Part shown: one piece after another, positions 7,227 to 17,052 of the stretch
Numbering within the stretch: the first letter of the stretch is position 1
How the letters are laid out: every line of letters starts with the position of its first letter
From: Haloarcula litorea
GTDB lineage: Archaea; Halobacteriota; Halobacteria; Halobacteriales; Haloarculaceae
Reading direction: 5' to 3'
Assembly (NCBI RefSeq): GCF_029338195.1
Contig: NZ_CP119779.1
Location: 1,860,001-1,924,000, forward strand
Length of the DNA: 64,000 nt
Position numbers and translations under genes: made by a program
The notes under the pieces: generated by a model
Told to the model about the DNA's origin: nothing
The model's input: only the letters and a program-made list of their open reading frames with translations
Databases searched by the model: none

Positions 7227-10208
7227 ATGAGCAAGGACGTCATCGAGGTCAGGGGTGCCGAGGAACACAACCTCAAGGACGTCGACGTGGAGATCCCCCG
7301 GGAGGAGCTCACCGTCGTGACTGGACTGTCCGGGTCCGGGAAGTCGTCGCTGGCCTTCGAGACGGTGTACGCCGAGGGGCAGCGGCGCTACATCGAGTCG
7401 CTGTCGGCCTACGCCCGGAACTTCCTGGGGCAGATGGACAAGCCACAGGTCGAGAACGTCGAGGGGCTCTCGCCCGCGATCTCCATCGACCAGAAGAACG
7501 CCGCCAACAACCCCCGCTCGACGGTCGGGACCGTCACCGAACTCCACGACTACCTCCGCCTGCTGTACGCCCGCATCGGCGTGCCACACTGTCCGGAGTG
7601 TGGCCGCGAGGTCGGCGAGCAGTCCGCCCAGAACATGGTCACGCGCATCCTCGAACTGCCCGAAGGGACCCGCGTCAAACTGTGTGCGCCGGTCGTCCGC
7701 GACCAGAAGGGGGCCTTCGAGGACCTGTTCGACGACCTCGTGGGCGACGGCTACTCGCGGGTGGAAGTCGACGGGGAGTCGTACGACCTCACCATCGACC
7801 GGCCGGACCTCGACGAGAACTACGACCACACGATCGACGTGGTCGTCGACCGCGTGACGGTCAGCGACGAGGCTCGCTCGCGAATCACCGACTCCGTCGA
7901 GACCGCGTTAGCGGAGGCCGACGGGACGCTGAAGGTCGTCCTGCCGGACCCGCCTGAGGGGGCCGAGGAGGACCTCGGCGGGTCGACCGCGCGCTCGACC
8001 GGCGACATCGCCGGGGCCGGCGAGTCCGAAGACCACAGCGACCGCGACCGACTGGTCGTCGAGCTCTCCGAGGACCTCGCCTGTACCCACTGTGGCATCG
8101 ACATCAGCGAGGTCGAGACCCGCTCCTTTTCGTTCAACTCTCCCCACGGTGCCTGCCCGGAGTGTGAGGGGCTGGGCGAGACCAAGGAGGTCAGCGAGGA
8201 CCTCGTGATCCAGGACCCCTCGAAGCCGCTCAAGCACGTCTTCGAGCCCTGGAGCTACGACCGGACCTACTACTCGCGCCAGCTCGACAACGTCGCCGAG
8301 CACTTCGGCGTCTCCCTGGAGACGCCCTTCGAGGAGCTGGACGAGGAGATCCGGCGGCAGTTCATCTACGGGACCGACGACCTGGTCCACTTCCAGTGGA
8401 CGACCAAGAACGGCACCCGGGAGAAGACCGAGCGCTTCGAGGGGGTCATCCCGAACCTGGAGCGCCGCCACGTCGAGACGGACTCCGACCGCGCGCGCGA
8501 ACACATCGAGGAGTACATGGCGACGACGACCTGTCCGGTCTGTGGCGGGACGCGCCTGAAGTCCGAGTCCCGCGCGGTGCTGGTCGACGGCACCGCGATC
8601 ACCGAGGTCAACGAGATGTCCATCGGCGACGCGCTGGCGCACTTCGAGGGGCTCGAAGCGAACCTCTCGGCCCGGGACACCAAGATCGCCGAGGAGATCC
8701 TCAAGGAGATCCGCGCCCGGCTGGGCTTCATGGAGGAGGTCGGGCTGGAGTACCTCACCCTGGACCGCGAGGCGGCCACCCTCTCGGGCGGCGAGAGCCA
8801 GCGCATCCGGCTGGCGACCCAGATCGGCTCGGGTCTGGTCGGCGTGCTGTACGTGCTCGACGAGCCCTCCATCGGGCTCCACCAGCGGGACAACGACCGG
8901 CTGCTGAACACCCTGGAGGAGCTCCGGGACCTGGGCAACACCCTACTCGTGGTCGAGCACGACACCGAGACGATGCGGCGGGCCGACAACGTCATCGACA
9001 TGGGGCCGGAGCCGGGCAAGCGCGGCGGCGAGATCGTCGTCAACGGCCCCCAGGAGGCGCTGATGGACGCCGAGGAGTCGATCACCGGCGACTACCTCGC
9101 CGGCGAGCGCGCCATCCCGGTGCCCGACGAGCGCCGCGACGGCGACGGCCACCTCACCGTCCGGGGGGCCCGCCAGCACAACCTCGCGGACCTCGACGTG
9201 GCGTTCCCGCTCGGGACGTTCACCGCCATCACGGGGGTCTCCGGCTCCGGGAAGTCGACGCTGATGCACGACGTCCTCTACAAGGGGCTGGTGCGCCGGA
9301 TGAACGACACCGACGTCAACCCCGGCGAGCACGACGACATCGAGGGCATCGACCAGATCGAGACGGTCCGACTGATCGACCAGTCGCCCATCGGCCGCAC
9401 GCCCCGCTCGAACCCCGCGACCTACACCAACGTCTTCGACCACATCCGGGAGCTGTTCGCAGAGACCTCGCTGGCGAAACAGCGGGGCTACGAGAAGGGT
9501 CGCTTCTCGTTCAACGTCAAGGGCGGGCGCTGCGAGGCCTGTGGCGGCCAGGGCACCGTCACCATCGATATGAACTTCCTCTCTGACGTGCAGGTCCCCT
9601 GCGAGGAGTGCGACGGCGCGCGGTACAACGACGAGACGCTCGACGTCGAGTACAGGGGCGCGACCATCGCCGACGTCCTGGAGATGACCGTCGAGGAGGC
9701 CCACGAGTTCTTCGAGAGCCACTCGGGCATCCGCCGGCGGCTCCAGCTCCTGAAGGACGTCGGGCTCGACTATATGAAGCTCGGCCAGCCCTCGACGACG
9801 CTCTCCGGCGGGGAGGCCCAGCGCATCAAGCTCGCGGAGGAGCTGGGCAAGCAAGACTCCGGCGAGACGCTGTATCTCCTCGACGAGCCGACCACCGGGC
9901 TCCACCCGGAGGACGAGCGCAAGCTCATCGACGTGCTCCACCGGCTGACAGACGACGGCAACACCGTGGTCGTCATCGAGCACGAGCTGGACCTCGTGAA
10001 GAACGCCGATCACATCCTCGATCTCGGGCCGGAGGGCGGCGAACACGGCGGCCGGCTGGTCGCCGAGGGGACCCCGGAGGAGGTGGCGGCCGACGGGGAC
10101 TCACACACCGGCCGGTACCTCCGCGACCTCCTGCCCGACGTCGATCTGGCGGGACCGCGTGCGGACCGCGAGGGCGACGAGATGGCCGCGAAGGCCGACG
10201 ACGACTGA
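7227..10208 (+). CDS. uvrA: Excinuclease ABC subunit A
   Basis: 993 residues, a normal length for UvrA. It has two ABC ATPase halves, each with Walker A ([10 protein letters not shown] near residue 32; [10 protein letters not shown] near residue 675), the signature LSGGE and a Walker B ending in DEP. Zinc modules show as CPECG, CTHCG, CPVCGG and CEACGG pairs. An acidic insert (about residues 250-280) is typical of halophilic versions. It recognises bulky and UV lesions together with UvrB in nucleotide excision repair. It is monocistronic here, with GGTTTCAC about 27-34 nt before the ATG as a weak promoter candidate. Confidence 0.97.
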   Translation: MSKDVIEVRGAEEHNLKDVDVEIPREELTVVTGLSGSGKSSLAFETVYAEGQRRYIESLSAYARNFLGQMDKPQVENVEGLSPAISIDQKNAANNPRSTVGTVTELHDYLRLLYARIGVPHCPECGREVGEQSAQNMVTRILELPEGTRVKLCAPVVRDQKGAFEDLFDDLVGDGYSRVEVDGESYDLTIDRPDLDENYDHTIDVVVDRVTVSDEARSRITDSVETALAEADGTLKVVLPDPPEGAEEDLGGSTARSTGDIAGAGESEDHSDRDRLVVELSEDLACTHCGIDISEVETRSFSFNSPHGACPECEGLGETKEVSEDLVIQDPSKPLKHVFEPWSYDRTYYSRQLDNVAEHFGVSLETPFEELDEEIRRQFIYGTDDLVHFQWTTKNGTREKTERFEGVIPNLERRHVETDSDRAREHIEEYMATTTCPVCGGTRLKSESRAVLVDGTAITEVNEMSIGDALAHFEGLEANLSARDTKIAEEILKEIRARLGFMEEVGLEYLTLDREAATLSGGESQRIRLATQIGSGLVGVLYVLDEPSIGLHQRDNDRLLNTLEELRDLGNTLLVVEHDTETMRRADNVIDMGPEPGKRGGEIVVNGPQEALMDAEESITGDYLAGERAIPVPDERRDGDGHLTVRGARQHNLADLDVAFPLGTFTAITGVSGSGKSTLMHDVLYKGLVRRMNDTDVNPGEHDDIEGIDQIETVRLIDQSPIGRTPRSNPATYTNVFDHIRELFAETSLAKQRGYEKGRFSFNVKGGRCEACGGQGTVTIDMNFLSDVQVPCEECDGARYNDETLDVEYRGATIADVLEMTVEEAHEFFESHSGIRRRLQLLKDVGLDYMKLGQPSTTLSGGEAQRIKLAEELGKQDSGETLYLLDEPTTGLHPEDERKLIDVLHRLTDDGNTVVVIEHELDLVKNADHILDLGPEGGEHGGRLVAEGTPEEVAADGDSHTGRYLRDLLPDVDLAGPRADREGDEMAAKADDD

Positions 10209-10270
10209 CGACTCGGCCGCCTTCTGTTAACAGAACTACTAACTGACTGCCGGCCAACGATTCGCAAGCT

Positions 10271-12154
10271 ATGGCCGACCCTGACGCCGACGACGTACTC
10301 GAATCGCTGGCGGAGCTCCCGACACTCGCCCACCCGACGGCGTCGCCGGACGGGTCGAAGGTGGCGTACTACCACGACGTCACCGGTCGCAACGAACTCC
10401 ACGTGCTGGACGTCGAGACCGGCGAGACCGAGCAGTGGAGCGACGGCGAGGTGCCCCGCAACGCCCGGTGGCACGTCGAGTGGGACGCCGACGGCGAGCG
10501 GGTGTTCTTCCACCTCGACGACTCCGGCGACGAGCAGAACGACGTGTACGCCATCGACGCCGAGGGGACGGTCGAACCCGTCGTCGAGATGGACGGGCAG
10601 GTGGCCGTCCACGACGTGAGCGAGGACGGCGAGACGCTGCTGGTGGGGTCGACCCGGGACGGGCAGATGAACCTCTACGCCCACGACCTCGCGAGCGGCG
10701 AGACGACGAAGCTCACCGACTACGACCGGGCCGTCTGGACCGGCCTGTTCTCGCCCGACGGCGACCGCATCGCCTACGTCACCAACGAGTCCGACGACTT
10801 CGACAATATGGACGTCTACGTCGCCGACGCGGACGGCTCGAACCCCCGGAACCTCGCCGTCGGCGAGACCGGCGCGGAGGCCGGCCCGGCCGACTGGGGG
10901 CCGGACGGCCAGCGCCTGCTCGTCTCGGACAACAGCACCGACCTCGGGCGGTCGGGCGTCTACCACCTCGACAGCGGCGAGGTCGAGTGGTTCGAGAGCG
11001 AGTTCGAGGAGCAACCCCACTGCTTCACGGCCGACGGCGAGGGCTTCGTCGCGATCCGGACCCGCGAGGCCGCGAAGATGCCGGTCGTCTACGACCTCGA
11101 CAGCGGCGAGGGCCGCGAACTCGCCCTCCCGGAGGGCGTCGCCAGCCCCGCCGGCGAGTCCCACCTGGCCGACGATCGCCTCCTGTTGACCCACACCACG
11201 CCGACCCGGCGGCCGGACCTGCTGGCCTACGACCTCGAAAGCGACGAGACGGAGACGCTGATCGAGGCCGAGTACGGGCCGTTCTCGCCCGCGGAGTTCG
11301 CCGACGCCGAGTACGTCACCTTCGAGTCCGACGGCGTCCCCGAGACCCGCCAGGCCGCCGTCGAACACGACCCCTACGACACGCTGGAGATCGGCGGCCT
11401 GCTGTACGACTCCGGCGAGCGCCCGTCGCCGCTGATCGTCAACCCCCACGGCGGCCCGCGGGCGATGGACACCAAGTCCTTCGACCTCTACACGCAGTTC
11501 CTCGTCGCGCAGGGGTACTCGGTGCTGCAGGTGAACTACCGCGGCTCGACCGGCCGCGGCCGGTCGTTCGTCCGCGAACTGTACGACGACTGGGGCGGTG
11601 CCGAACAGGGCGACGTGGCGGTCGGGGCCGAACACGTCCTGGCCGAGTACGACTGGCTGGACGAGGACCGCGTCACGGTCTTCGGGGGCTCCTACGGCGG
11701 CTACTCGGCGTACTGGCAGCTGGTCCAGTACCCCGACCTCTACGCCGCCGGCATCGCCTGGATCGGACTCACCGACCTCGACGACCAGTACGAGAACACG
11801 ATGCCCCACTTCCGGACGGAGCTGATGGAGAAGAACATCGGGACGCCGGCGGAGAACCCCGAGTTCTACCGCGAGCGCTCCCCCGTCGAGTACGTCGAGA
11901 ACCTCTCGGCACCGCTGTTCGTCCTCCACGGCGTCAACGACCGCCGGGTCCCGGTCTCGCAGGCCCGGCTGTTCCGCGAGGCGCTGGACGAGTACGGCTA
12001 CACCGAGGGCGAGGACGCGGACTACGAGTACGAGGAACTGGGCGAGGAGGGCCACGCCTCCTCGGACATCGACCAGAAGATCCGGCTGTTCCGCCTGCTC
12101 GCGGACTTCCTCGACCGCCGCGTCGGCGTCGAGGCCGCGGCCGCGGACGACTAG
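10271..12154 (+). CDS. S9 family serine peptidase (prolyl oligopeptidase / acylaminoacyl peptidase type)
   Basis: 627 residues, no signal peptide. Residues 1-350 form a propeller with WD40-like blades (SPDGSKVAYY, SPDGDRIAYV, GPDGQRLLVS). Residues 370-620 are the alpha/beta-hydrolase domain: HGGP oxyanion stretch at 393-396, nucleophile S474 in GGSYGG, D557 in HGVNDRRVP and H595 in EGHAS. It should cleave short peptides or N-blocked residues in the cytoplasm, with the propeller limiting substrate size. The next gene, on the same strand, starts 162 nt later. Confidence 0.92.
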   Translation: MADPDADDVLESLAELPTLAHPTASPDGSKVAYYHDVTGRNELHVLDVETGETEQWSDGEVPRNARWHVEWDADGERVFFHLDDSGDEQNDVYAIDAEGTVEPVVEMDGQVAVHDVSEDGETLLVGSTRDGQMNLYAHDLASGETTKLTDYDRAVWTGLFSPDGDRIAYVTNESDDFDNMDVYVADADGSNPRNLAVGETGAEAGPADWGPDGQRLLVSDNSTDLGRSGVYHLDSGEVEWFESEFEEQPHCFTADGEGFVAIRTREAAKMPVVYDLDSGEGRELALPEGVASPAGESHLADDRLLLTHTTPTRRPDLLAYDLESDETETLIEAEYGPFSPAEFADAEYVTFESDGVPETRQAAVEHDPYDTLEIGGLLYDSGERPSPLIVNPHGGPRAMDTKSFDLYTQFLVAQGYSVLQVNYRGSTGRGRSFVRELYDDWGGAEQGDVAVGAEHVLAEYDWLDEDRVTVFGGSYGGYSAYWQLVQYPDLYAAGIAWIGLTDLDDQYENTMPHFRTELMEKNIGTPAENPEFYRERSPVEYVENLSAPLFVLHGVNDRRVPVSQARLFREALDEYGYTEGEDADYEYEELGEEGHASSDIDQKIRLFRLLADFLDRRVGVEAAAADD

Positions 12155-12316
12155 AGCGACGTCGAGCGGTGGGGGCCGCTCGGAACCGCCGACGGTCGGG
12201 CGGGGGAGCGCGGCCCCCGGCAGTGGGCGGCCGTCGGCCGCGAGCGGCCCGGGCGGCACGCTGGCAGTTCTCGCGCCCGTCGATACCTTTCTCCCGGTGC
12301 CGTGCGTACGGGTGGC

Positions 12317-13285
12317 ATGGACACCTGCTACGCCGCGCTGGACGACCGCCTGCTCGTCGGCGACGGCGAGTGGCGCGAGCGTCTGCGCGGGTACGACCTC
12401 GAGTGCGTCGCCGCCGACCGGCGGGTCCCCGACCGGGCCTTCGTCGGGACCGTCGACGCGGGACTGGTGCGGACCGGCGACGGCGGCCGCCGCTGGGACC
12501 CGGTCCTCTCGCCCCACAGCGCCGGCGCACCGGACCGCGTGACCAGCGTCACCGTCAGCCCCCACGACCCCGACGTGGTCTGGGCCGGGACCGAGCCGAG
12601 CGCCGTCTACCGGTCGACCGACGGGGGCGAGACGTGGGCCGAGCGCGAGGGGCTGACCGACCTCGACTCCGCCGGCCGGTGGTCGTTCCCGCCGCGGCCC
12701 CACACGCACCACGTCCGCTGGCTCGCCGTCGCGCCGGACGATCCCGACACCGTCTACGTCGCCGTCGAGGCCGGGGCGTTCGTCCGCAGCACCGACGGGG
12801 GCGAGACGTGGCTCGACCACCCGGCGGGGGCTCGGCGCGACAACCACACGCTGGCGGTCCACCCCGCCGCTCCCGACCGCGTCTACACCGCCGCCGGCGA
12901 CGGCTACGCCCGGTCCGAGGACCGCGGCGAGACCTGGACCTACCCGCAGTCCGGACTCGACCACCGCTACGTCTGGGGGCTCGCCGTCCACCCCGACGAC
13001 CCCGAGTGCGTCGTCGTCTCGGCGGCCAGCGGCGCGTTCGCGGCCCACGACACGGACGGCGAGAGCTACGTCTACCGGCGGACCGACGACGGCTGGACGA
13101 CGGCGATGGCCGGCCTCCCGGAGCCGAACGGCCTCGCGCGGGCGGTGCTCGCGACCGACGAGACGGGGTTCCACGCGCTGACGAACCACGGGCTCTTCCG
13201 CTCGCCCGAGGGACGCGAGTGGACCCGCCTCGGCGCGTGGGACGACCGGTACGACCAGGTCCCTCGGGGGCTCGCGGTCGTCTAG
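12317..13285 (+). CDS. BNR / sialidase-like beta-propeller protein
   Basis: 322 residues from the ATG at 12317 (a GTG lies five codons upstream, but its residues look like leader). At least four repeats carry the Asp-box type pattern SxDxGxTW: STDGGETW near residues 96 and 159, SEDRGETW near 198, and a degenerate one around 255. Such repeats build a six- or seven-bladed propeller seen in sialidases, photosystem assembly factors and VPS10-like proteins. No signal peptide and no sialidase catalytic residues are evident, so its ligand is unknown. The stop overlaps the convergent gene's stop within CTAG. Confidence 0.75.
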   Translation: MDTCYAALDDRLLVGDGEWRERLRGYDLECVAADRRVPDRAFVGTVDAGLVRTGDGGRRWDPVLSPHSAGAPDRVTSVTVSPHDPDVVWAGTEPSAVYRSTDGGETWAEREGLTDLDSAGRWSFPPRPHTHHVRWLAVAPDDPDTVYVAVEAGAFVRSTDGGETWLDHPAGARRDNHTLAVHPAAPDRVYTAAGDGYARSEDRGETWTYPQSGLDHRYVWGLAVHPDDPECVVVSAASGAFAAHDTDGESYVYRRTDDGWTTAMAGLPEPNGLARAVLATDETGFHALTNHGLFRSPEGREWTRLGAWDDRYDQVPRGLAVV

Positions 13286-13668
13286 ACCGCGCCCAGCAGG
13301 GCGGTCAGCGTCCCGACGGTCACCAGGGTCAAACCGAGCGCGTAGCCAAGCAGTGCGATCGCCCGTCTGCGGTCGGCCCGGACCGCCTCGCGGTCGCTGG
13401 CACGGCCGCCCGCGCCACCGGACCCCGAGAGGTCGTAGCGGGCCAGCGCCGCGAACGCCACGCAGAAGCGGAACCGGTCCTGGAGGACGCCGAGCCACCC
13501 GCCGAAGACGAACGGGGCGGCGGCCCAGACCGTCGCCGCCGGTGCGAGGCCGAACAGCCGCGCCCCGACCAGCGCACCGGCGGCGAGAAACGACCCGACG
13601 CCGGCGGCCAGTCGCAGCCGTCGCTGCGTGCGCCCGATGTTGCAGACGCCGGGCTGGTAGTCGGCCAT
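13282..13668 (-). CDS. YgaP-type (DUF2892-like) small membrane protein
   Basis: 128 residues with the N-terminal GVCNIGRTQRRLRLAAG stretch followed by two close hydrophobic segments, typical of haloarchaeal DUF2892/YgaP membrane-domain proteins. A further hydrophobic segment sits at the C-terminus (about 105-125). The role of the domain is unknown; in some proteins it is fused to rhodanese domains. Its stop codon shares CTAG with the convergent propeller gene (13282-13285). Confidence 0.65.
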   Translation of the reverse strand: MADYQPGVCNIGRTQRRLRLAAGVGSFLAAGALVGARLFGLAPAATVWAAAPFVFGGWLGVLQDRFRFCVAFAALARYDLSGSGGAGGRASDREAVRADRRRAIALLGYALGLTLVTVGTLTALLGAV

Positions 13669-13772
13669 ACCCGCGTTACGTGGTCGACAGGAATAAGCGG
13701 TGCTCGTCTCCGGCGTTCGGACCCAGAAACACTACCCGGAGATTGACGTACCACCCGGAACAAGCGCCGGCT

Positions 13773-14207
13773 ATGTCGCCCACCTGGCCCCCCTCCGTCC
13801 TCCGCGACGACACCTGGCGGTACGGGATCGTCGCCGGGCTCGCCGTCGTCCCGTTCACCGCCGCGAGCTACTGGCAGACCGGCTCCGAGATGTCCCTCGG
13901 CGTCGTGTTCTGGGCCGGCGTCGTCGCCGGCTACCTCGTGAAACGTCGGGGGCTGGACGGCACCGCCGTCGGGTTCCGCGCGGGACTGGTCGGGGCGCTG
14001 CCGGGGCTGTGGATGGCCGCCGACCTGACCGCGTTCGTGCTCGGGCTCGGCGGCGGGTGGTTCCGGCTCCTCCAGCTCCTCGTGGTCGCCGTCGTGGTGT
14101 CGCTCCTGTTCCTGTTCGCGAGCGTCACCGGCGCGCTCGGCGGTCGCCTCGGCGGCTGGCTCGCCGAGCGGGGCGGCCACCCACGAGAGACCGGAAGCGG
14201 CGCGTGA
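13773..14207 (+). CDS. DUF5518-like integral membrane protein
   Basis: 144 residues from the ATG at 13773; the open frame extends upstream, but with arginine-rich shadow sequence. Four hydrophobic segments cover about residues 18-34, 43-60, 68-95 and 97-125, with glycine-rich turns between them, as in the common haloarchaeal DUF5518 family. No functional motif is visible. It lies between the YgaP-type gene and the geranylgeranyl reductase family gene with 50 nt to the latter. Confidence 0.65.
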   Translation: MSPTWPPSVLRDDTWRYGIVAGLAVVPFTAASYWQTGSEMSLGVVFWAGVVAGYLVKRRGLDGTAVGFRAGLVGALPGLWMAADLTAFVLGLGGGWFRLLQLLVVAVVVSLLFLFASVTGALGGRLGGWLAERGGHPRETGSGA

Positions 14208-14225
14208 CCGCCCGGAATCGGGAAC

Positions 14226-14233
14226 ATACTTTT
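14226..14233 (+). promoter_or_regulatory. TATA-like box of the geranylgeranyl reductase family gene
   Basis: ATACTTTT lies 25-32 nt before the ATG at 14258, the right distance for a leaderless transcript. Confidence 0.45.
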
Positions 14234-14257
14234 CCGCCGCCCCCCAGAGTGACGGGT

Positions 14258-15340
14258 ATGTACGATGTCGTCGTCGTCGGCGTCGGTCCCGCGGGCGCTC
14301 GCTACGCCCGCCGCGCGGCCCAGCGGGGGCTGGACGTCATCGCCTTCGAGCAGGGCGAGGTTGGCGACCCGCTGGCCTGTTCGGGCCACGTCAGCACCGA
14401 CGTCTGGGACTACACCGAGGACGCGCGCGGCGACCTCCTCCAGAACGAGGTCTCGGGTGCCCGGTTCCACACCGGCGGCCCGGGCAGCGAGGCCCATCCG
14501 TTCCACAAGGACGAGGTGATCTCGAACGTCATCGACCGCGTCGGCCTGGACCGCCACCTCGCGGACCTGGCCCGCGAGGCCGGGGCCGACGTGCGGGAAC
14601 ACCACACCGTCGTGGGCGTGACGGAGGACGGCGACGGTGTCACCGTCGAGGCGAAGGGACCGGACGGCGTCGCGACCCACCGCGCCCGGATGGTCGCGGG
14701 CTGTGACGGCCCCAAGAGCCGGGTCCGGCGGGAACTCGACCTCCCGGAACCGGGGGAACTCCTCCACGGCGTGCTCGGCTTCGACGAGACGCCCGACCAC
14801 GGCGACTTCGTCGACGTCCACCTGACGGTCCCGCGGTTCTTCGCGTGGCGCATCCCCCGCGGCGAGGCCGGCGTCGAGTACGGACTCGCGGTGCCGCCGG
14901 GCGACGACGCGCCGGCCCGCTTCGACGAGTTCACCGCGGCCTACGACGCGGCCGTGAGCCGGCGCTGTTCCGGCCTCATCCCGGTCGGCCCGCCGAAACG
15001 GGTCACCGGAAGCCGGTCGTTCCTGATCGGCGACGCCGCCGCACAGACCAAGCCCTTCACCGGCGGGGGCATCCTCTACGGGATGACCGCCGCCGACCAC
15101 GCCGCCCGCGAGATCGACCCGACCGAGCCGGCGACGCTGGGCGACTACGAGCGGGCCTGGCGCGACGACCTCCGCGGGGACATCCGCCTGGGCCACGCCG
15201 TCCGCGCGGGCTACTCGGTCCCCGAACCGATCCAGAAGGCCGGGATGAAGCTGTTCGAGGGCGAGATCGGCGTCCACATGGACCGGCCGTCGACGCTGTT
15301 CTCCCGCGAGCAGCTGGCCGCGCTGTTCTCGCGGTCCTGA
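14258..15340 (+). CDS. Geranylgeranyl reductase family FAD-dependent protein
   Basis: 360 residues from the ATG at 14258. A Rossmann FAD site opens the protein (VVVVGVGPAGARYARRAA), the active-site Cys stretch ACSGHVS follows near residue 46, and the second FAD motif GDAAAQTKPFTGGGI lies near residue 257. This is the layout of digeranylgeranylglycerophospholipid reductases, which saturate isoprenoid chains of archaeal membrane lipids or related C20/C40 isoprenoids. Haloarchaea carry several paralogues, so the exact substrate is open. It is probably peripheral to the membrane because its substrates are lipids. Confidence 0.85.
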   Translation: MYDVVVVGVGPAGARYARRAAQRGLDVIAFEQGEVGDPLACSGHVSTDVWDYTEDARGDLLQNEVSGARFHTGGPGSEAHPFHKDEVISNVIDRVGLDRHLADLAREAGADVREHHTVVGVTEDGDGVTVEAKGPDGVATHRARMVAGCDGPKSRVRRELDLPEPGELLHGVLGFDETPDHGDFVDVHLTVPRFFAWRIPRGEAGVEYGLAVPPGDDAPARFDEFTAAYDAAVSRRCSGLIPVGPPKRVTGSRSFLIGDAAAQTKPFTGGGILYGMTAADHAAREIDPTEPATLGDYERAWRDDLRGDIRLGHAVRAGYSVPEPIQKAGMKLFEGEIGVHMDRPSTLFSREQLAALFSRS

Positions 15341-15341
15341 G

Positions 15342-15581
15342 TCAGCCCGCGACGGTCGCCCGGAGCCCGGGGAGGACCCGCTTGTACCCCAGCAGGTAGA
15401 CGCCGGCGTAGAGGAGGAGCGTTCCCATCCACAGTTCCCAGAGGCCGACGACCGACTGCCCGGCCAGCAGGTCGGCGACGCCGGCGTTCTCGGTCAGTAC
15501 GCCGACGACGGTCAGCAGGCCCGACAGCAGCGCCGACCCGACCAGCCCGAGCAGTTCCAGCAGCGATTCGGAGAGGCTCAT
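15342..15581 (-). CDS. Small membrane protein of unknown function
   Basis: 79 residues with two hydrophobic segments (about 8-28 and 47-66) separated by an acidic-polar loop, and a short basic tail containing GYKRVLPG. It converges on the reductase gene with its stop one base away from that stop codon. I do not recognise a family. Codon use is normal for the region, which supports it as real. Confidence 0.5.
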   Translation of the reverse strand: MSLSESLLELLGLVGSALLSGLLTVVGVLTENAGVADLLAGQSVVGLWELWMGTLLLYAGVYLLGYKRVLPGLRATVAG

Positions 15582-15654
15582 CGGCCGGTCGTATGCGAGA
15601 GGGGGTTGTAGTCCTTTCGTAGGAAGCGCAAGACGTTAGTCCCGCGGTACGGAG

Positions 15655-15885
15655 GTGGGCCGTACGGGACGGTACGGAAACCTCGACTACGGGACGATGG
15701 CGAAACGCGGCTTCCTGCTCGGGGCGGGCCTGTTCGCGTTGGGTGCGCTCGGTGAACTCGCGGCACACACACTCCTCGGCCCGCTTCCGGGATGGGGAGA
15801 CCTGCTGCTGACCGATATGGAGGCGCTGGGTATCCTCATAGCGCTGTTCGCGCCGCTCGTGTTCGGGATCGTGCTCCCCCCCTGA
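15655..15885 (+). CDS. Small two-helix membrane protein (haloarchaeal conserved)
   Basis: 76 residues starting at GTG 15655. The N-terminus (GRYGNLDYGTMAKRGF) precedes two hydrophobic segments (about 19-40 and 55-75) and the protein ends in a short apolar tail, FGIVLPP. A motif of this type, GRYGxLDY followed by two helices, recurs in small haloarchaeal proteins (possibly DUF7860), which is why I prefer the GTG to the internal ATG at residue 15. Function unknown. It is divergent from the other small membrane gene with a 73-nt gap. Confidence 0.55.
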   Translation: MGRTGRYGNLDYGTMAKRGFLLGAGLFALGALGELAAHTLLGPLPGWGDLLLTDMEALGILIALFAPLVFGIVLPP

Positions 15886-15894
15886 CCGAGTGAG

Positions 15895-16575
15895 TCACGC
15901 CTCGCCGGCGAGTTCGAGCGTCCCGCGGTCCGAAACCCGGACTGTCCGACCGAACCACCCGGGACGGCCGACCTGCAGGGTGAACGAACAGGCCACCCGT
16001 TCGGGCAGCGGATCACTGTCGAACGGGACGAGAAAGACGGGTACCCCGATCGTCCCCTCCGTCTCGATGCCGCGCAGTTCGACGACCAGTTCCCGGCGAC
16101 CGCCGCGGTAGTCGGAGTACGCGGCGAACCCCTCCCACTGCCCGGGCGGCTGGACGCGGTACGCGAAGCCCCGTCGCTGGGTGTAGGCCGCCGGCGGCCC
16201 CAGCCGGAACCGGAACCAGTCGTGTCGGTAGCCGCGGTGTGACTCGCCGGCCGCGATGTCGCCGACGGTGGCGCTGAGCACGAACGGCAGCGTCGGCGAG
16301 CCGGCGTCGGCGTCCCGGAGGCCGTCGTAGTCGACCGAGGCGTAGCCGATCCCGTCGGCGTCGCCCTCGGTCGGCGGGTACCGCCAGGCCACCCGGTCCG
16401 GCCGGTCGGTCACGAGCTCGGCGTCGACCTCGTCGGGACCGGTCCCGGGCAGAGAGCCGACGCAGCCGGCCAGCGCGGTCGTGGCGGCCGTGCCGGCCGC
16501 GGCGAGGAACCGGCGGCGGTCGCGGTCGGCGGGCGGGTCGTCGGACCGTTCGCTGATGGAGGGGATCGGCGGCAC
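15895..16575 (-). CDS. Tat-exported lipoprotein of unknown function
   Basis: 226 residues. The twin-arginine motif DRRRFLAAAG is followed by a hydrophobic stretch and the lipobox LAGC near residue 37, so the protein should be exported folded and lipid-anchored outside the membrane. The mature part is beta-rich with many aromatics (HDWFRFRLG, GQWEGFAAYSDYRGG), suggesting a single extracytoplasmic sandwich domain. No enzymatic motif is visible. It converges on the small membrane gene ending at 15885 and is divergent from the next membrane gene. Confidence 0.65.
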   Translation of the reverse strand: MPPIPSISERSDDPPADRDRRRFLAAAGTAATTALAGCVGSLPGTGPDEVDAELVTDRPDRVAWRYPPTEGDADGIGYASVDYDGLRDADAGSPTLPFVLSATVGDIAAGESHRGYRHDWFRFRLGPPAAYTQRRGFAYRVQPPGQWEGFAAYSDYRGGRRELVVELRGIETEGTIGVPVFLVPFDSDPLPERVACSFTLQVGRPGWFGRTVRVSDRGTLELAGEA

Positions 16576-16656
16576 ACCCGGACGGTCGGACGGGGGAGGA
16601 CGTAACCCCTGTGGCCGCGGCCACGCTTTTCAGCGAGAGGCCCGTTGGCACGGGAT

Positions 16657-17052
16657 ATGGAAGCGTCGCGGTTCACGAGGGCGGCGGCCGTCGTCGCCCT
16701 GCTCGGCTGCCTGGTCACGTTCGTCGGCCCGCTGGCGCTGGGTGCGGCCCCCGGCGTCCGCGGCAGCGTCACCCTCTCGGCGGTCGTCGGTGCCGTCTTC
16801 GCCGGGAAGAACGTCCTGACCGTCCGCGAGCGGGGCCGGCCCCGACTGGCCGCGGGCGTGATGGCGACCGTGCTGGGGCTGTGGCTCGTCGTCGCGCCGC
16901 TGCAGTACGAGTCGGTCGGCGCGGCCCTGACCGCCGTCACGCAGTTCGGCGGGATGTGCCTCGCGGCCTTCTCCGCGTACACGGCGCTCGTGGCCGTCGA
17001 GTACTACCTGGGGGAGCGGGACGTGCTGACCGACGACACCGGCTACTCGTAA
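16657..17052 (+). CDS. Four-helix membrane protein of unknown function
   Basis: 131 residues from the ATG at 16657 (an in-frame ATG or GTG codon twelve bases upstream is less likely). Hydrophobic segments lie at about 7-26, 34-50, 62-82 and 90-112, and the C-terminus is acidic. The stretch GCTTTTCAG lies about 25-33 nt before the start, fitting a leaderless promoter. It resembles generic haloarchaeal membrane proteins with no assigned domain. Its 3' end overlaps the convergent YgfZ-type gene by 10 nt. Confidence 0.6.
   Translation: MEASRFTRAAAVVALLGCLVTFVGPLALGAAPGVRGSVTLSAVVGAVFAGKNVLTVRERGRPRLAAGVMATVLGLWLVVAPLQYESVGAALTAVTQFGGMCLAAFSAYTALVAVEYYLGERDVLTDDTGYS

Noticed and set aside
10010-13498. 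1162-codon open frame on the minus strand
   Set aside because: Antisense to the S9 peptidase and the propeller gene, both of which have clear motifs. The translation shows low-complexity Val/Arg/Gly sequence.
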